A stretch of DNA of 64,000 nt, taken from positions 268,564-332,563 of the forward strand of contig NZ_KI912153.1 in assembly GCF_000517105.1 (NCBI RefSeq), written 5' to 3'. This stretch comes from Fischerella sp. PCC 9605. GTDB lineage: Bacteria; Cyanobacteriota; Cyanobacteriia; Cyanobacteriales; Nostocaceae. Below, piece by piece: positions 48,570 to 58,277 of this stretch. Both the position numbers and the translations under genes were made by a program. Position 1 is the first letter of the stretch. The number at the start of each line of letters is the position of its first letter. The notes beneath the pieces were generated by a model. That model saw only the letters and a program-made list of their open reading frames with translations, had not been told where the DNA came from and did not search any database.

Positions 48570-49373
48570 TTACGTGTTGGGGAAAAGACTGGCAATTTCC
48601 GAGTCGTCCAAACCGTTAGTTGACAGTTCTTCCCCTAAAAAAATATCTGTATTTGCTTCACCCTTAAAAGAAGCTGTCTCGTTACCCCAAACATCTGATA
48701 ACACGTCAGCAAATCCATTCTCGTTAGGTACAGCGGAAATTGTGTTATCTACTTCCTTGATCCCATCAAAGGAAATATCACCAAACTCGTCAGCTGCATC
48801 TGTTTCGTGCATTTGCTGGAACTCATTTTTTGAGTAGGGATCTTGGGGCGAGGAGTTATCGTCCTCCATACTACTCAGGGTTTCCGTAGCCATTGCCCTC
48901 AGTTCATCCCGCAACATCGTATCAGGAACCATGAGGGTTTCTTCATGGTTGTAGGTTACTTCCAAATCGTGAGCAATGGCATCGTTCCCAAAACCATCTG
49001 TCTCGGATGTTGTCAATGTTTCATCATGGGATTTCTCTTCCATGACGGCTGCTGACTCATTGTCTTGTTGCGATCCTTCTGTTTTGGGAATATGATTACC
49101 CAGAGCAATGTCTGGATCGAAATTTAAATCCAGCACCTCAACTAGGGTATCAGCATCAGGATTCAATTTGGAGAAAGGTAGCATCAACTGCGCTAGCTTC
49201 GGTTCCAGCGCGTTAGCCACTCCCAGGATGAGGTAAGAAGGCGGTCGCTTGCCACCATCAGGTGTGTAAACTGATTCCACCTGCATGTGCAGCTTAATCC
49301 AGTCGCGATTGTTCTGAAAGAATTGCAACCACTTTTGCTTAAGCGAATCTGTAAAACTGTAAAAGAAAGCCAT
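48570..49373 (-). CDS. DUF5331 family protein encoded between chlL and chlN
   Basis: 267 residues from the ATG at 49373 (an upstream start at 49406 overlaps chlL and is unlikely). The N-terminal 100 residues are conserved-looking (MAFFYSFTDSLKQKWLQFFQNNRDWIKLHMQVESVYTPDGGKRPPSYLILGVANALEPKLAQLMLPF). The rest is acidic, low complexity and probably disordered. The family is known from cyanobacteria at this same position, 25 bp after chlL. A role linked to the dark-operative reductase is plausible but unproven. Confidence 0.82.
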   Translation of the reverse strand: MAFFYSFTDSLKQKWLQFFQNNRDWIKLHMQVESVYTPDGGKRPPSYLILGVANALEPKLAQLMLPFSKLNPDADTLVEVLDLNFDPDIALGNHIPKTEGSQQDNESAAVMEEKSHDETLTTSETDGFGNDAIAHDLEVTYNHEETLMVPDTMLRDELRAMATETLSSMEDDNSSPQDPYSKNEFQQMHETDAADEFGDISFDGIKEVDNTISAVPNENGFADVLSDVWGNETASFKGEANTDIFLGEELSTNGLDDSEIASLFPNT

Positions 49374-49398
49374 ACTCTCATCCTGAGAAAAAAATGAT

Positions 49399-50265
49399 TT
49401 ATACAATCATCAAGTCTAATTCTTCTTCCGGATTAGGAACCTGTGGTTTCTTCGGATTTAGATAAAAATCGGATAACAGAGAGAATAATTCCCTGTCTTG
49501 GGCATCTTGCGGTACCACACCCTCAGGAAGTGCCAAAAGTTGGTCAGCGATATTTAAGTAATAATCGCAAACGTAATTCAAAGAGGGATCGGTATCTGCC
49601 ATTTCAAACAAAGTCTTACCCTTAACACGGGAAACACGGATATCTTCAATCAAAGGTAAGACTTCCAAAACTGGCATCGGCACCGCTTCCACGTATTTTT
49701 CAATCAGGTCGCGCTTAGAGGTACGATTACCAATTAACCCAGCCAGACGCAGTGGATGAGTCCGTGCTTTCTCTCGTACGGAAGCTGCGATGCGGTTAGC
49801 AGCAAACAAGGCGTCAAAACCGTTGTCTGTAACAATGATGCAGTAGTCAGCATAGTTAAGGGGTGCTGCAAAACCACCGCAAACAACGTCACCAAGAACG
49901 TCAAATAAAATCACATCGTACTCATCAAAGGCGTTGAGTTCTTTCAGTAATTTTACCGTTTCGCCTACTACGTAACCACCACATCCAGCACCAGCGGGTG
50001 GCCCGCCAGCTTCTACGCAATCAACTCCACCATAGCCTTTGTAGATCACATCTTCAGGCCAAATATCTTCGTAGTGGTAGTCTTTTTCTTGCAAGGTGTC
50101 GATAATCGTTGGAATCAAGAAGCCGGTAAGGGTGAAGGTGCTGTCGTGTTTGGGGTCGCAGCCAATTTGCAATACTTTCTTGCCACGCTTGGCTAAAGCG
50201 ACGGAAATATTACAGCTAGTTGTAGATTTACCGATACCGCCTTTTCCGTAAACTGCTAATTTCAC
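49399..50265 (-). CDS. chlL: Light-independent protochlorophyllide reductase iron-sulfur ATP-binding protein
   Basis: 288 residues. NifH-like: Walker [16 protein letters not shown] at residues 8-22, switch motif [13 protein letters not shown], and the two 4Fe-4S ligands in [11 protein letters not shown] (near 97) and [12 protein letters not shown] (near 131). ChlL is the ATP-dependent electron donor to ChlN-ChlB. It heads the group chlL-DUF5331-chlN. Nitrogenase NifH differs in several motifs (no [13 protein letters not shown] pattern), so the assignment is firm. Confidence 0.98.
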   Translation of the reverse strand: MKLAVYGKGGIGKSTTSCNISVALAKRGKKVLQIGCDPKHDSTFTLTGFLIPTIIDTLQEKDYHYEDIWPEDVIYKGYGGVDCVEAGGPPAGAGCGGYVVGETVKLLKELNAFDEYDVILFDVLGDVVCGGFAAPLNYADYCIIVTDNGFDALFAANRIAASVREKARTHPLRLAGLIGNRTSKRDLIEKYVEAVPMPVLEVLPLIEDIRVSRVKGKTLFEMADTDPSLNYVCDYYLNIADQLLALPEGVVPQDAQDRELFSLLSDFYLNPKKPQVPNPEEELDLMIV

Positions 50266-51786
50266 TGTTTTTGCCTCTTATGGTTTTTTATTATTGGCTC
50301 AAACACTTGCAGCACCGTCTGTGACGGCGATGTGTGAGGTCTTCGAGTGTCATTATTGTCCAAATAAAACTGAAAATAAAGGGGTTTTTAAAATATTTTA
50401 GGGCGATATTCAGAGTAAATAAAGCTTTATTTGAATAATCACGAAAAATAATCTTTATAAAATCATTTAAAGCCTTAAAAATCATAAAATAACTATTTTA
50501 TTTATAACAAATATATAAAATAGTTACAAAAAGCAAAAAATTATCTAGCCTTGATTTATAGGGTTTTCATCAAAAAACTTATGGCGAAATAGCAGAATTT
50601 ACGCTATGACCCTAAAAGGGTTTTGCTTATGGAATTGGTATTCATAGGGTTTAGAAAGATTTATCTGTAAATTGAGCGGCGTAACCTATCTTTAGTTGAT
50701 ACAGCGATCGCGATCGCTAAAAGCAAAGCATCGACAAAAGTCAGATTCATACCAAGTTGCGTTCAGACATAGCAATAGCAATTCATGCCCTCTCCCCTTC
50801 CCCTGTTCCAAATTGGGAGAGGGGTGCCGACAGGCGGGGTGAGGGAAGTACTATCTTTGACTGCAACTTAGTATCAAATACCTAATGTATTTGCGTGCAT
50901 TGTATGTATCTAGAATGTCGTGCTGGCAATGCCACTACCGAAACTGATTCCAAAAAAATTGGCAGTTGCCAATCAACTGCCAAGACAAGGTGATTACTAG
51001 TTTTGAGGCATCAATCAGAAAATGTAAAAAATAATTACATTTAAAAAAATTGGCTAAATTTTTCTAAAACAGACATCTAACTAGCTTGACGCTGGAAACA
51101 CTCCTTTTGTTTGTTAGTAGCGCCCCACGAAGCCGCGTTTTCGCCTTTGCTATGAATGGAAGAAACACCTCTTTTCCTCCGACCCTGTTCCCTGTGTTTC
51201 TTGAAAGCGCCCCACGGGGGGGCGATCGCCGCCCGTTACTGATGTAAAGAAACTTTTATAATGGAAAGTACCCCGACAGCTAAAACCGAAGTCTCAATAG
51301 TGCTTTTAAGCCTGCTTGAAAGCGTGGTTCTGGGCTTTTATGGTTACTATATTGGTGAAGTAGCTCTCGCTACTATCCCGGTCAGAAGATTATCTCACAA
51401 GACCAGCCCAGGTCAGGGTATCTCATCATTGCTTTGGTTCTAGAGTTGATATTGACTCTAGGACGTTTTGTTTTACTTGCAAATTTCCATAGCCCATAAA
51501 TTTTAACGATTTTTGGTGTTTTTAGCCTTGATATGTGGGGCAATGAGTTTCTCAGAAGGTAGTTAGTAGTTGGTGGTTACTTTTACTTAGCTAAGATGTA
51601 ACGGATAGCAGCAACGCGAAAAAATTTTTCCCGACATATCCCGACATATTAAGAATGATCGTAGCTTGCAGTGGGAAATGGAGAGTAGAGGAACAAAAAG
51701 CCTTGCGTTTGATTGCAGAGTCCAAAATTGCTCCCTTTGGGTGATTACACTGAGAGATGAGATAGTGGGATCTACCGAATCAAGCC
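50266..51786. other. 1.5-kb spacer upstream of chlL and of the CHAT-STAND-TPR gene
   Basis: Divergent region with both promoters. Next to chlL it is very AT-rich (50380-50560). At 50788-50845 lies a CTCTCCCC / GGGGAGAGG-type hairpin repeat related to the one inside the downstream gene. At 51206-51240 a GGGGGGCGATCGCCGCCC cluster holds HIP1. A 60-codon frame at 51261-51443 is hydrophobic in part (VLLSLLESVVLGFYGYYIG) but unsupported. Confidence 0.5.
50788..50845. repeat. Intergenic copy of the CTCTCCCC/GGGGTGAGG hairpin repeat
   Basis: CCCTCTCCCCTTCCCC is followed by GGGAGAGGGGTGCCGACAGG and CGGGGTGAGGG. The unit shares GAGAGGGGTGCCGA and GGCGGGGTGAGG with the coding copies at 53859-53997. 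Confidence 0.75.
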
Positions 51787-54700
51787 ATGTCCCTCACTTT
51801 CAGCTTCGCGCTTACTCAAAACCAAACCTTTGAATTGCGCTGCGATTATGGTTCACGTCGTCTGGATAGCGTTGAGTTGAGCGCACTTATTAATTTATCT
51901 GAGCAAAATTACTATCAGCAAAAAAGCGATCGCCCATCCGAACTCATCCAATTAGGACGACGGCTTTACCACTGGTTGGATGGCAAACAAGGATGGCTGA
52001 GAAGGTCACTAGATGAGGCGGATGAGGGGACAATTTATTTAGATTTGGTTCAAACTAGCGAAGCCCAAGGTTTGAATCAAGATACACAAAAGATGGCGTT
52101 AGGATTAGCACATCTACCGTGGGAATTGCTACATGACGGCACAGTCTTTTTACTTACACGGCAGGATATAGCAGTATTGCCGGTGCGTTCTTTACAACAA
52201 CGCCACACTCAAGTTATTGGTGTGCAAAATCGTCCTTTGCGGTTGCTGTTTATGGCGACTGCACCGGAAGATCCCAGAGTTCCGCCCTTGGCTTTTGAAC
52301 ACGAAGAAAGCAATATTCTTGAAGCAACCAAAGACCAGCCGTTAGCATTGATTGTCGAGGAAAGCGGCTCGGTCGAGGAATTAGCTAATCTGGTGAAATC
52401 CTACCCCCAAGATTATTTTGATGTCTTTCACATCATAGGACATGGGTTAATTTATACTAAGGAAGACTACGGCTTTTTGCTGCCCCAAGGGCGAACAATC
52501 CCAGATCATACCCCCTGCTTCATCACTGAGGATGAGGTGGGGAATGTGCAACTTACTACCGTGAATGACCTAGCGACAGCCTTTCGCGGACGCTGGCCGA
52601 GGGTGATTTTTCTGTCAGGTTGTCACACGGGACAGGTTCCCAACAAAGGAACAGTACCCTCAATGGCGCAGCAATTGGTGAAGGCGGGGGCGGGTGTAGT
52701 TTTGGGTTGGGCGCGTCCGGTGTATGACCGCACGGGTATTATCGCAGCGCAGGCATTGTATCAGGCTTTGGCAACGGGTGATACGGTAGAAGCAGCAGTC
52801 AAAGCTGCCCAGCAAGAGATGATTGCTGAAGAATGCACCGATTGGCATTTATTGCGGATTTATCGAGATACGCGCCCCATTCAGGAGTTAGTAACACCCT
52901 TGAGAACGAGGGGCAGAGAAAAGCTGGTATTTGCACCACCAGAACAAGAATTTTTGGACGAGAATAATATAGTTAAAGTCGCCAGTCGGTTTGAGTTTGT
53001 CGGACGCAGGCGGGCTTTACAAAGGTGTTTGCGGGCATTGCGAGAAACCAGCGACCAAATCGGCGTGTTTATTGCTGGGATGGGCGGACTGGGTAAGAGT
53101 ACCTTGGCGGCACGACTGTGTACGAGAGTGAGAATTCAACGCCCAGAGTGTCAGCAGGTAGTGTTGATTGGGCCTTTGGATGAGGTAGGGTTGCTTAATA
53201 AACTCTCTAGCAAATATGAACGGTTTGCAGATGTTCCCGCACTGTTGAATGAACCAAAGGTGAGTCTTAAAGGACGACTGCAAAACTTTTTTGAGGCAAT
53301 AGAAAACGAACATAACCAGCCTTTGCTGTTGGTGCTGGATGATTTTGAGCAAAACATTCCCAAGGCTAACATTGAAAATGGCTCATTGCGGATGACGGCG
53401 GAAGCCTACCGGATTTTAGAGGCGATTTGTGCAGCACTGGCAGAAAATGGGGCTTCGAGTCGGTTGATAGTTACCTGTCGCTACTTGAAAGAAGATACCC
53501 TGCCACCCCACCGCCTGCATTTAGAATCATTGGCGGCGATGAGCAAAAGCGATATTGATAAAATCTGCCGTCCGTTAGATAAAGAAGTTAAGCAACAGCC
53601 AATCACGCAACGGATTATTAGAGTAGCTGATGGTAATCCCCGCTTGTTGAAATGGCTGTTAGAAATAATTCAGCAACCGAGTTTAGAACCAGATGCGCTT
53701 TTGACTCGTTTAGAAGCGACTGAGCAAAAGTTCCGCGAAAATATTTTGGCACAGACATTGCTGGACGCTTTGGAAGTTGAAGAGAAAAAGTTTCTGGCGC
53801 GGTTGAGTGTGTTTCAATTGCCAGTAACAGAGGATATTATTAGCGCTGTTGAAGAGAACCTCACCCCTTCCCCTCTCCTCGCTAAGGAGAGGGGTGCCGA
53901 AGGCGGGGTGAGGTTTTCCCCTAGTCAGGAGAGGGGTGCCGAAGGCGGGGTGAGGTTTTCCCCTAGTCAGGAGAGGGGTGCCGAAGGCGGGGTGAGGTCA
54001 TCGCTAAATAAACTCACTAGCCTCAGCTTAGTCGAATCTGCCACCACTCACCCCACCCAAACACCCACCTATCGCGTCACCACGATTTTAGAACCACTGT
54101 TAGAGCCAGTATTAAATCAGGAAGAGTGGCAAACAACTAGACAACAAGCGGCAAGAAAAATCTATCAAATCTGGTGGGAGGAAGCTGAAAATGAAACAGA
54201 AGAACAAGCACTAGAAATTGTCCGCTTGGGACTGTTAGCGAAAGAGGAAGAAATAGCCGTCAGCGTTGGTGACACAATCGCTTCGGACTGGGTAAATAGT
54301 TCCCGGTTTTTAGAAGCATTAGAACTGTGTCAGCAAATTTTGGCAGTCTATGAAGACTACCGCATCTTGGGAGATATTGCCCGTGCAGAACAGGTTTTAG
54401 GCTTCGTGGAAGATGCTGCTAACCACTATCAGCAAGCTTTAGAACTTTGCCCGGAAGATGACGATATCCGCAATGCTGCCACCTTGGGCAACATGGCAGG
54501 GTTAATTGCCCAACAAGGAGATATCAAACGAGCCCTTTCCTTGTGGGGGCAATCTTTGGAACTCAAAGAGCACTTTGGCGATGTCCAAGGCAAAGCCACT
54601 ATCCTCAACAATATGGCACGAGTTATTGCCCAACAAGGAGATATCCAGCAAGCACTTTCCTTGTGGCGGAAATCTTTAGAACTATTTGAACACTTTGGTG

Positions 54701-55734
54701 ATGTCCAAGGCAAAGCCGCAATCCTCAACAATATGGCACGAGTTATTGCCCAACAAGGAGATATCCAGCAAGCACTTTCCTTGTGGCGGAAATCTTTGGA
54801 ACTTTATGAGCGCATTGGCTATGTCCAAGGCAAAGCCACAATCCTCACTAACATCGCAGGGATAATCGCCCAACAAGGAGATATCCAGCAAGCGCTTTGC
54901 TTGTGGCAGCAATCTTTGGAACTTTATGAGCGCATTGGCTATGTCCAAGGCAAAGCCACAACCCTCAATAACATCGCATGGCTAATCTACAAACAAGGAG
55001 ATATCGAAAGAGCTATTTCCTTGCGGCAACAATCTTTGGAACTTTATGAGCGCATTGGGGATGTTCAAGGCAAAGCCACAATCCTCAACAATATGGCATC
55101 AGCAATTGCCCAACAAGGAGATATTGAAAGAGCTACTTCCTTGTGGCAGCAATCCTTGGACATTATTGAAAGCATTGGCGATGTTCAAGGCAAAGCCACA
55201 ATCCTGGCAAATATGGCTGATGCTGTAGGTGAGACTGGGGATAAAGCTAAGCAGTTAGACCTAAATTTGCAAGCTGCCCAGTTACTTGCACAGGTTCGTG
55301 CCTATGGTGATTTGGTTAGGGTTCTGCGAAATTTAGGCGTAGTGTATGAAGGTAAGGGTTTAGTTTACCTGGGTCAAGCAACTTGGTTGGTGTTAAGGAT
55401 TCAAGCCCCTTTAGCAAATACAATTCAACTAATCCGTAATTTGTATAACTCTGTACCTCAAGATCGTGAACTAAAAGCTTTGCTAGGGACAACAGCCCTA
55501 TTTTTGTGCAACCATCGAGGCGAAGGTCATCCACAGTTAGAGGAACTCAAGAATATTAGTTTGAGGATGATATCAGAGGTGGCAGTTGCCCAAGGAATTG
55601 AAACGCAGGAAGCTTTTGATACTTGGTTTATTCAGCAACACTTGAATAATCCGGATTATTTCCTTCCTCAACTCAATCAGCGCCTAGAGGAGATTATCGG
55701 CGATCGCTGGTTGTTTGACCGCAGTCAAGTTTAA
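51787..55734 (+). CDS. CHAT-STAND NTPase-TPR protein
   Basis: 1315 residues. A CHAT caspase-like domain (about 60-375) keeps its dyad: His in DVFHIIGHGLIY near 217 and Cys in VIFLSGCHTGQVP near 277. A STAND/NB-ARC-like NTPase follows: FVGRRRALQRCL near 403, Walker A GMGGLGKSTLAARLC near 430, Walker B PLLLVLDDFEQN near 512, and a helical arm. Residues 691-737 are encoded by an inserted repeat. The C-terminus has six near-identical 40-residue TPR units (about 898-1137) and a further helical region. Such proteins are likely ligand-sensing switches that trigger proteolysis, possibly in defence or programmed cell death. Confidence 0.9.
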   Translation: MSLTFSFALTQNQTFELRCDYGSRRLDSVELSALINLSEQNYYQQKSDRPSELIQLGRRLYHWLDGKQGWLRRSLDEADEGTIYLDLVQTSEAQGLNQDTQKMALGLAHLPWELLHDGTVFLLTRQDIAVLPVRSLQQRHTQVIGVQNRPLRLLFMATAPEDPRVPPLAFEHEESNILEATKDQPLALIVEESGSVEELANLVKSYPQDYFDVFHIIGHGLIYTKEDYGFLLPQGRTIPDHTPCFITEDEVGNVQLTTVNDLATAFRGRWPRVIFLSGCHTGQVPNKGTVPSMAQQLVKAGAGVVLGWARPVYDRTGIIAAQALYQALATGDTVEAAVKAAQQEMIAEECTDWHLLRIYRDTRPIQELVTPLRTRGREKLVFAPPEQEFLDENNIVKVASRFEFVGRRRALQRCLRALRETSDQIGVFIAGMGGLGKSTLAARLCTRVRIQRPECQQVVLIGPLDEVGLLNKLSSKYERFADVPALLNEPKVSLKGRLQNFFEAIENEHNQPLLLVLDDFEQNIPKANIENGSLRMTAEAYRILEAICAALAENGASSRLIVTCRYLKEDTLPPHRLHLESLAAMSKSDIDKICRPLDKEVKQQPITQRIIRVADGNPRLLKWLLEIIQQPSLEPDALLTRLEATEQKFRENILAQTLLDALEVEEKKFLARLSVFQLPVTEDIISAVEENLTPSPLLAKERGAEGGVRFSPSQERGAEGGVRFSPSQERGAEGGVRSSLNKLTSLSLVESATTHPTQTPTYRVTTILEPLLEPVLNQEEWQTTRQQAARKIYQIWWEEAENETEEQALEIVRLGLLAKEEEIAVSVGDTIASDWVNSSRFLEALELCQQILAVYEDYRILGDIARAEQVLGFVEDAANHYQQALELCPEDDDIRNAATLGNMAGLIAQQGDIKRALSLWGQSLELKEHFGDVQGKATILNNMARVIAQQGDIQQALSLWRKSLELFEHFGDVQGKAAILNNMARVIAQQGDIQQALSLWRKSLELYERIGYVQGKATILTNIAGIIAQQGDIQQALCLWQQSLELYERIGYVQGKATTLNNIAWLIYKQGDIERAISLRQQSLELYERIGDVQGKATILNNMASAIAQQGDIERATSLWQQSLDIIESIGDVQGKATILANMADAVGETGDKAKQLDLNLQAAQLLAQVRAYGDLVRVLRNLGVVYEGKGLVYLGQATWLVLRIQAPLANTIQLIRNLYNSVPQDRELKALLGTTALFLCNHRGEGHPQLEELKNISLRMISEVAVAQGIETQEAFDTWFIQQHLNNPDYFLPQLNQRLEEIIGDRWLFDRSQV
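53859..53997 (+). repeat. Intergenic-type hairpin repeat inserted and triplicated in frame
   Basis: CCTCACCCC (53859-53867) pairs with GGGGTGAGG (53905-53913). Two perfect 42-bp copies follow (53914-53955 and 53956-53997). They translate as repeats of ERGAEGGVRFSPSQ. Related intergenic copy at 50788-50845. Confidence 0.9.
54480..55199 (+). repeat. Six tandem 120-bp TPR-coding repeats
   Basis: Six 120-bp units, each encoding a 40-residue TPR (ATILNNMARVIAQQGDIQQA LSLW... form). Units starting at 54600 and 54720 are nearly identical at DNA level, so duplication or gene conversion is recent. Confidence 0.9.
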
Positions 55735-56170
55735 TAGTTAACTGTTAAAGTGTTGATACTTGCTCACGAGGGCGTTGCTGAATCAAGGTATGAATCCAAA
55801 TGTAGAGACGCGAAATTTCGCGTCTCTACAAGGTTTTTGGCAGAACGCAAAATCATCCGCTTAACCAAACAGTGTTGGGAGTGATGCGATCGCTCTATTG
55901 CTACATGAGATAATCACTTCACGCTGATTTCACTGTTACAAAGAATCTTAACGAGAGAGTGAAAGCCCCGCGCTTTTAAGCCTTGTCATTACCGACATTT
56001 TTCTCAAACTGGCTGGCGATCGCTATAAAATCCGATTAGGGCGGAGAGTAGTCCACCACACTAATTTTGATAGGTTTGTAGTGAGGGCTAGAGCCGCTCA
56101 TTTTAAGCACGTGCATTGCTTACTACGAACTCCCTTAGCCTGTCAAAATCTTTATGGCAGACTAAGAGTG
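55735..56170. other. Spacer with perfect palindrome
   Basis: No gene. A perfect 30-bp palindrome lies at 55801-55830. The rest has two HIP1-like sites and no other structure that I can see. Confidence 0.5.
55801..55830. repeat. Perfect 30-bp palindrome, REP-like
   Basis: Half-site TGTAGAGACGCGAAA followed directly by its reverse complement. The same outer arms (TGTAGAGACG) occur in the palindrome at 40448-40477, so it is a dispersed repeat family. It could act as a terminator for the CHAT-STAND-TPR gene. Confidence 0.85.
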
Positions 56171-56491
56171 TCAATCAACTATCACTTGATTCAGTAAAGC
56201 TATCCACATATCTGGTGGTTCTGCGTAGTAATCAATTTCCTCCACTTGATATCGATAGGAATAACGATCATCTCGTAAAATAATCCAGTCACCTCGTTTA
56301 ATACCTCTACGCTGCGCTGTCATGTATCCTTTTTTATAGTTTTCTAACGGCTCAAATACATAGTCACGTCCATGAACAAATTCAGTAAAATCATGTATTT
56401 TATACTTTTGGTATTTTGGGATATTTAGTATAAATTTAATGATCGAACTATAAATAACATTTTGGTTGTTGTCTGACCTAGTAGAAGACAT
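56171..56491 (-). CDS. Small conserved-looking protein of unknown function
   Basis: 106 residues, not recognised. Charged and aromatic-rich: IHDFTEFVHGRDYVFEPLENYKKGYMTAQRRGIKRGDWIILRDDRYSYRYQVEEIDYYAEPPDMWIALL. The RGDWIILRD...YRYQVEEIDYY part suggests a small beta-barrel. The start ATG at 56491 has no strong ribosome binding site, and no neighbour suggests a role. Confidence 0.55.
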   Translation of the reverse strand: MSSTRSDNNQNVIYSSIIKFILNIPKYQKYKIHDFTEFVHGRDYVFEPLENYKKGYMTAQRRGIKRGDWIILRDDRYSYRYQVEEIDYYAEPPDMWIALLNQVIVD

Positions 56492-57453
56492 AAGTTTTTT
56501 GTAAAAAGGAAATAATATTGAAGCAAAGCTTTAATTAACAGCAGTTAGTTTGCATCAAATCTGAGAAATTAAATCTGCAAAATTCATCACAATTTCAATG
56601 CCATTGATAAAAATAAACGACGAGTTGAAAACAGGTTGACAGCTACTGACAAGAAATATCTTTGACTTTTGCCTCATACTACTAATCTAAGCATACAGAC
56701 AAGCCTTTGAACTAGCCAAAATTGTTAGGTGAACACCTTTAGCATTGCAGCGAGATTTCAATAATGTCAACTGTGATTCTACTGGCACAAATAGAACTCT
56801 GCAATCCAACAGTATCAATAGAAGCAAGTATCAAATGGACAACGAAGTATTATTTTGTTAGTAGTCCGCTAAAGAAAATTTGGCAAATGGGAAAAAGACA
56901 ATATTAAAGGGATAAAAAATTTACCCACCTCTAATCTTTAATACCAGTTTCACAACAAAGATAAATTCCACAAAGCACTTCTAAGTGAGGACGTTAAGTT
57001 CTCTTTTATGCGTTTACCTTTAATGACAAAAGTAATACCAATTTAAAAAATGATTGCGACAGATGGATTGACAGAAGCTCGATAGAGACAGTAATTCCCA
57101 ATCCAAAATCTAAAATCCAAGATGGTATAACTTTTGCTAGAGATAACTATTAACTCTGCGTTCATAACAATATAGATGAAAATTTTTACCTTTTATTACA
57201 AGCTCGACAATGCAGATATCAAGTAGAAGAACGCATTGCAAACGCTCGCAATAATTTTCAGATTTGAACTTGAGCGGAAACACTACCTTGATGCTGACTT
57301 GGGACATAGAACATTGGGAATTGGGAATTGATTCTCTTACCGATGCCCGATGCCCAACAACGGGGAGTGTCAAAAGATTTGCCGAAATAAGAGATCAAAG
57401 TACTTGACATTACCCTAGGGTTAGCTGCTATATTAACAAGAGTGAAAACGCAA
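56492..57453. other. Long spacer before tRNA-Gln
   Basis: 960 bp. I see no supported gene. A short frame near 57178-57267 (LLQARQCRYQVEERIANARNNFQI) could be the end of a lost gene. The tRNA promoter must lie just upstream of 57454. Confidence 0.45.
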
Positions 57454-57525
57454 TGGGGCGTAGCCAAGCGGTAAGGCAGCGGGTTTTGGTCCCGCCATCC
57501 CTAGGTTCGAATCCTAGCGCCCCAG
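57454..57525 (+). tRNA. trnQ-UUG: tRNA-Gln (anticodon TTG)
   Basis: 72 nt. Acceptor stem TGGGGCG pairs with CGCCCCA, discriminator G. The anticodon stem-loop is GCGGG-TTTTGGT-CCCGC with TTG at positions 34-36. The T arm contains GGTTCGAATCC. The D arm has AGCCAAGCGGTAAGGC. CCA is not encoded. This is the tRNA that reads CAA and CAG. Confidence 0.97.
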
Positions 57526-57532
57526 TATAGCC

Positions 57533-57568
57533 AAGAGGTAAGCAAACTAGCTTACCTCTTGTTTTTTT
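57533..57568 (+). terminator. Rho-independent-type terminator after tRNA-Gln
   Basis: AAGAGGTAAGC (57533-57543) pairs perfectly with GCTTACCTCTT (57550-57560) across a 6-nt loop and is followed by GTTTTTTT. Starts 8 nt after the tRNA. Confidence 0.9.
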
Positions 57569-58277
57569 AGCGAATGTAAATAGTCTTTTTAACTAATATA
57601 TGGTGGTTTTACTAAGTAGGCGTCACGCTAGAACGTCGATTCAGTATCCTTATTATGATGTACAGTGATATACAGTTAGTGTTTTAGTTAACTTGACATA
57701 TCTAAGTGCAACGATAAGTTCAAGGATTGCTAACAGTACTTACTTAGGTAAATTAAAGTTATATGCCCCGCACTGCTTTTTGTCCGGAAAACTTCGGAGC
57801 CTATTAGTAAAAATAAAATAACTAAGTGCATCTTTTAGACTATACTATACTGAAACAAATGTCTTAATCGAGAATTATCTCTCACTATAAAATTTAAAAC
57901 CCAAGCCATTTAGTTGTTTGAAATGATTAGCTTTCATGCTCATGGCATGATGTAAGGTGTAGAAAATCCTGATCTACACTCTATCTTTAACTTTAACTCA
58001 AGATCAAAATCAGAAACAAATCAATCTTGCGTAATGTTACTGTATATATAGTACATAGCTCCCGATTAACGGGAATTTTAAACACTGAATACGGAGTGAC
58101 TAAGTATAGTACGTATGTTTTTGACAATACTTAAAGGAAATCTTGAGTTATTTACAACTGTGTAGTTAGAAAATTCATTAATCTACCAGGGTGTGCCGTC
58201 AGATTTAGCAGTCTAATGCATGTAACTACGCTTACCAACTAGGAAATACCAGTACTGTAATTCAATTTATTAAGGAT
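57569..58277. other. Long leader region upstream of the tyrosine autokinase gene
   Basis: About 710 bp, AT-rich, no gene. A CCCGCACTGC...TTCGGAGCC segment near 57765-57805 stands out in base composition, but no clear RNA fold was found. The promoter of the autokinase gene lies here. Confidence 0.4.

Noticed and set aside
51261-51443. 60-codon, partly hydrophobic frame upstream of the CHAT-STAND-TPR gene
   Set aside because: Short, no known family, C-terminal half not protein-like. A small membrane protein cannot be excluded.
57137-57467. Minus-strand frames before tRNA-Gln
   Set aside because: They run into common intergenic repeat sequence and lack family signals.
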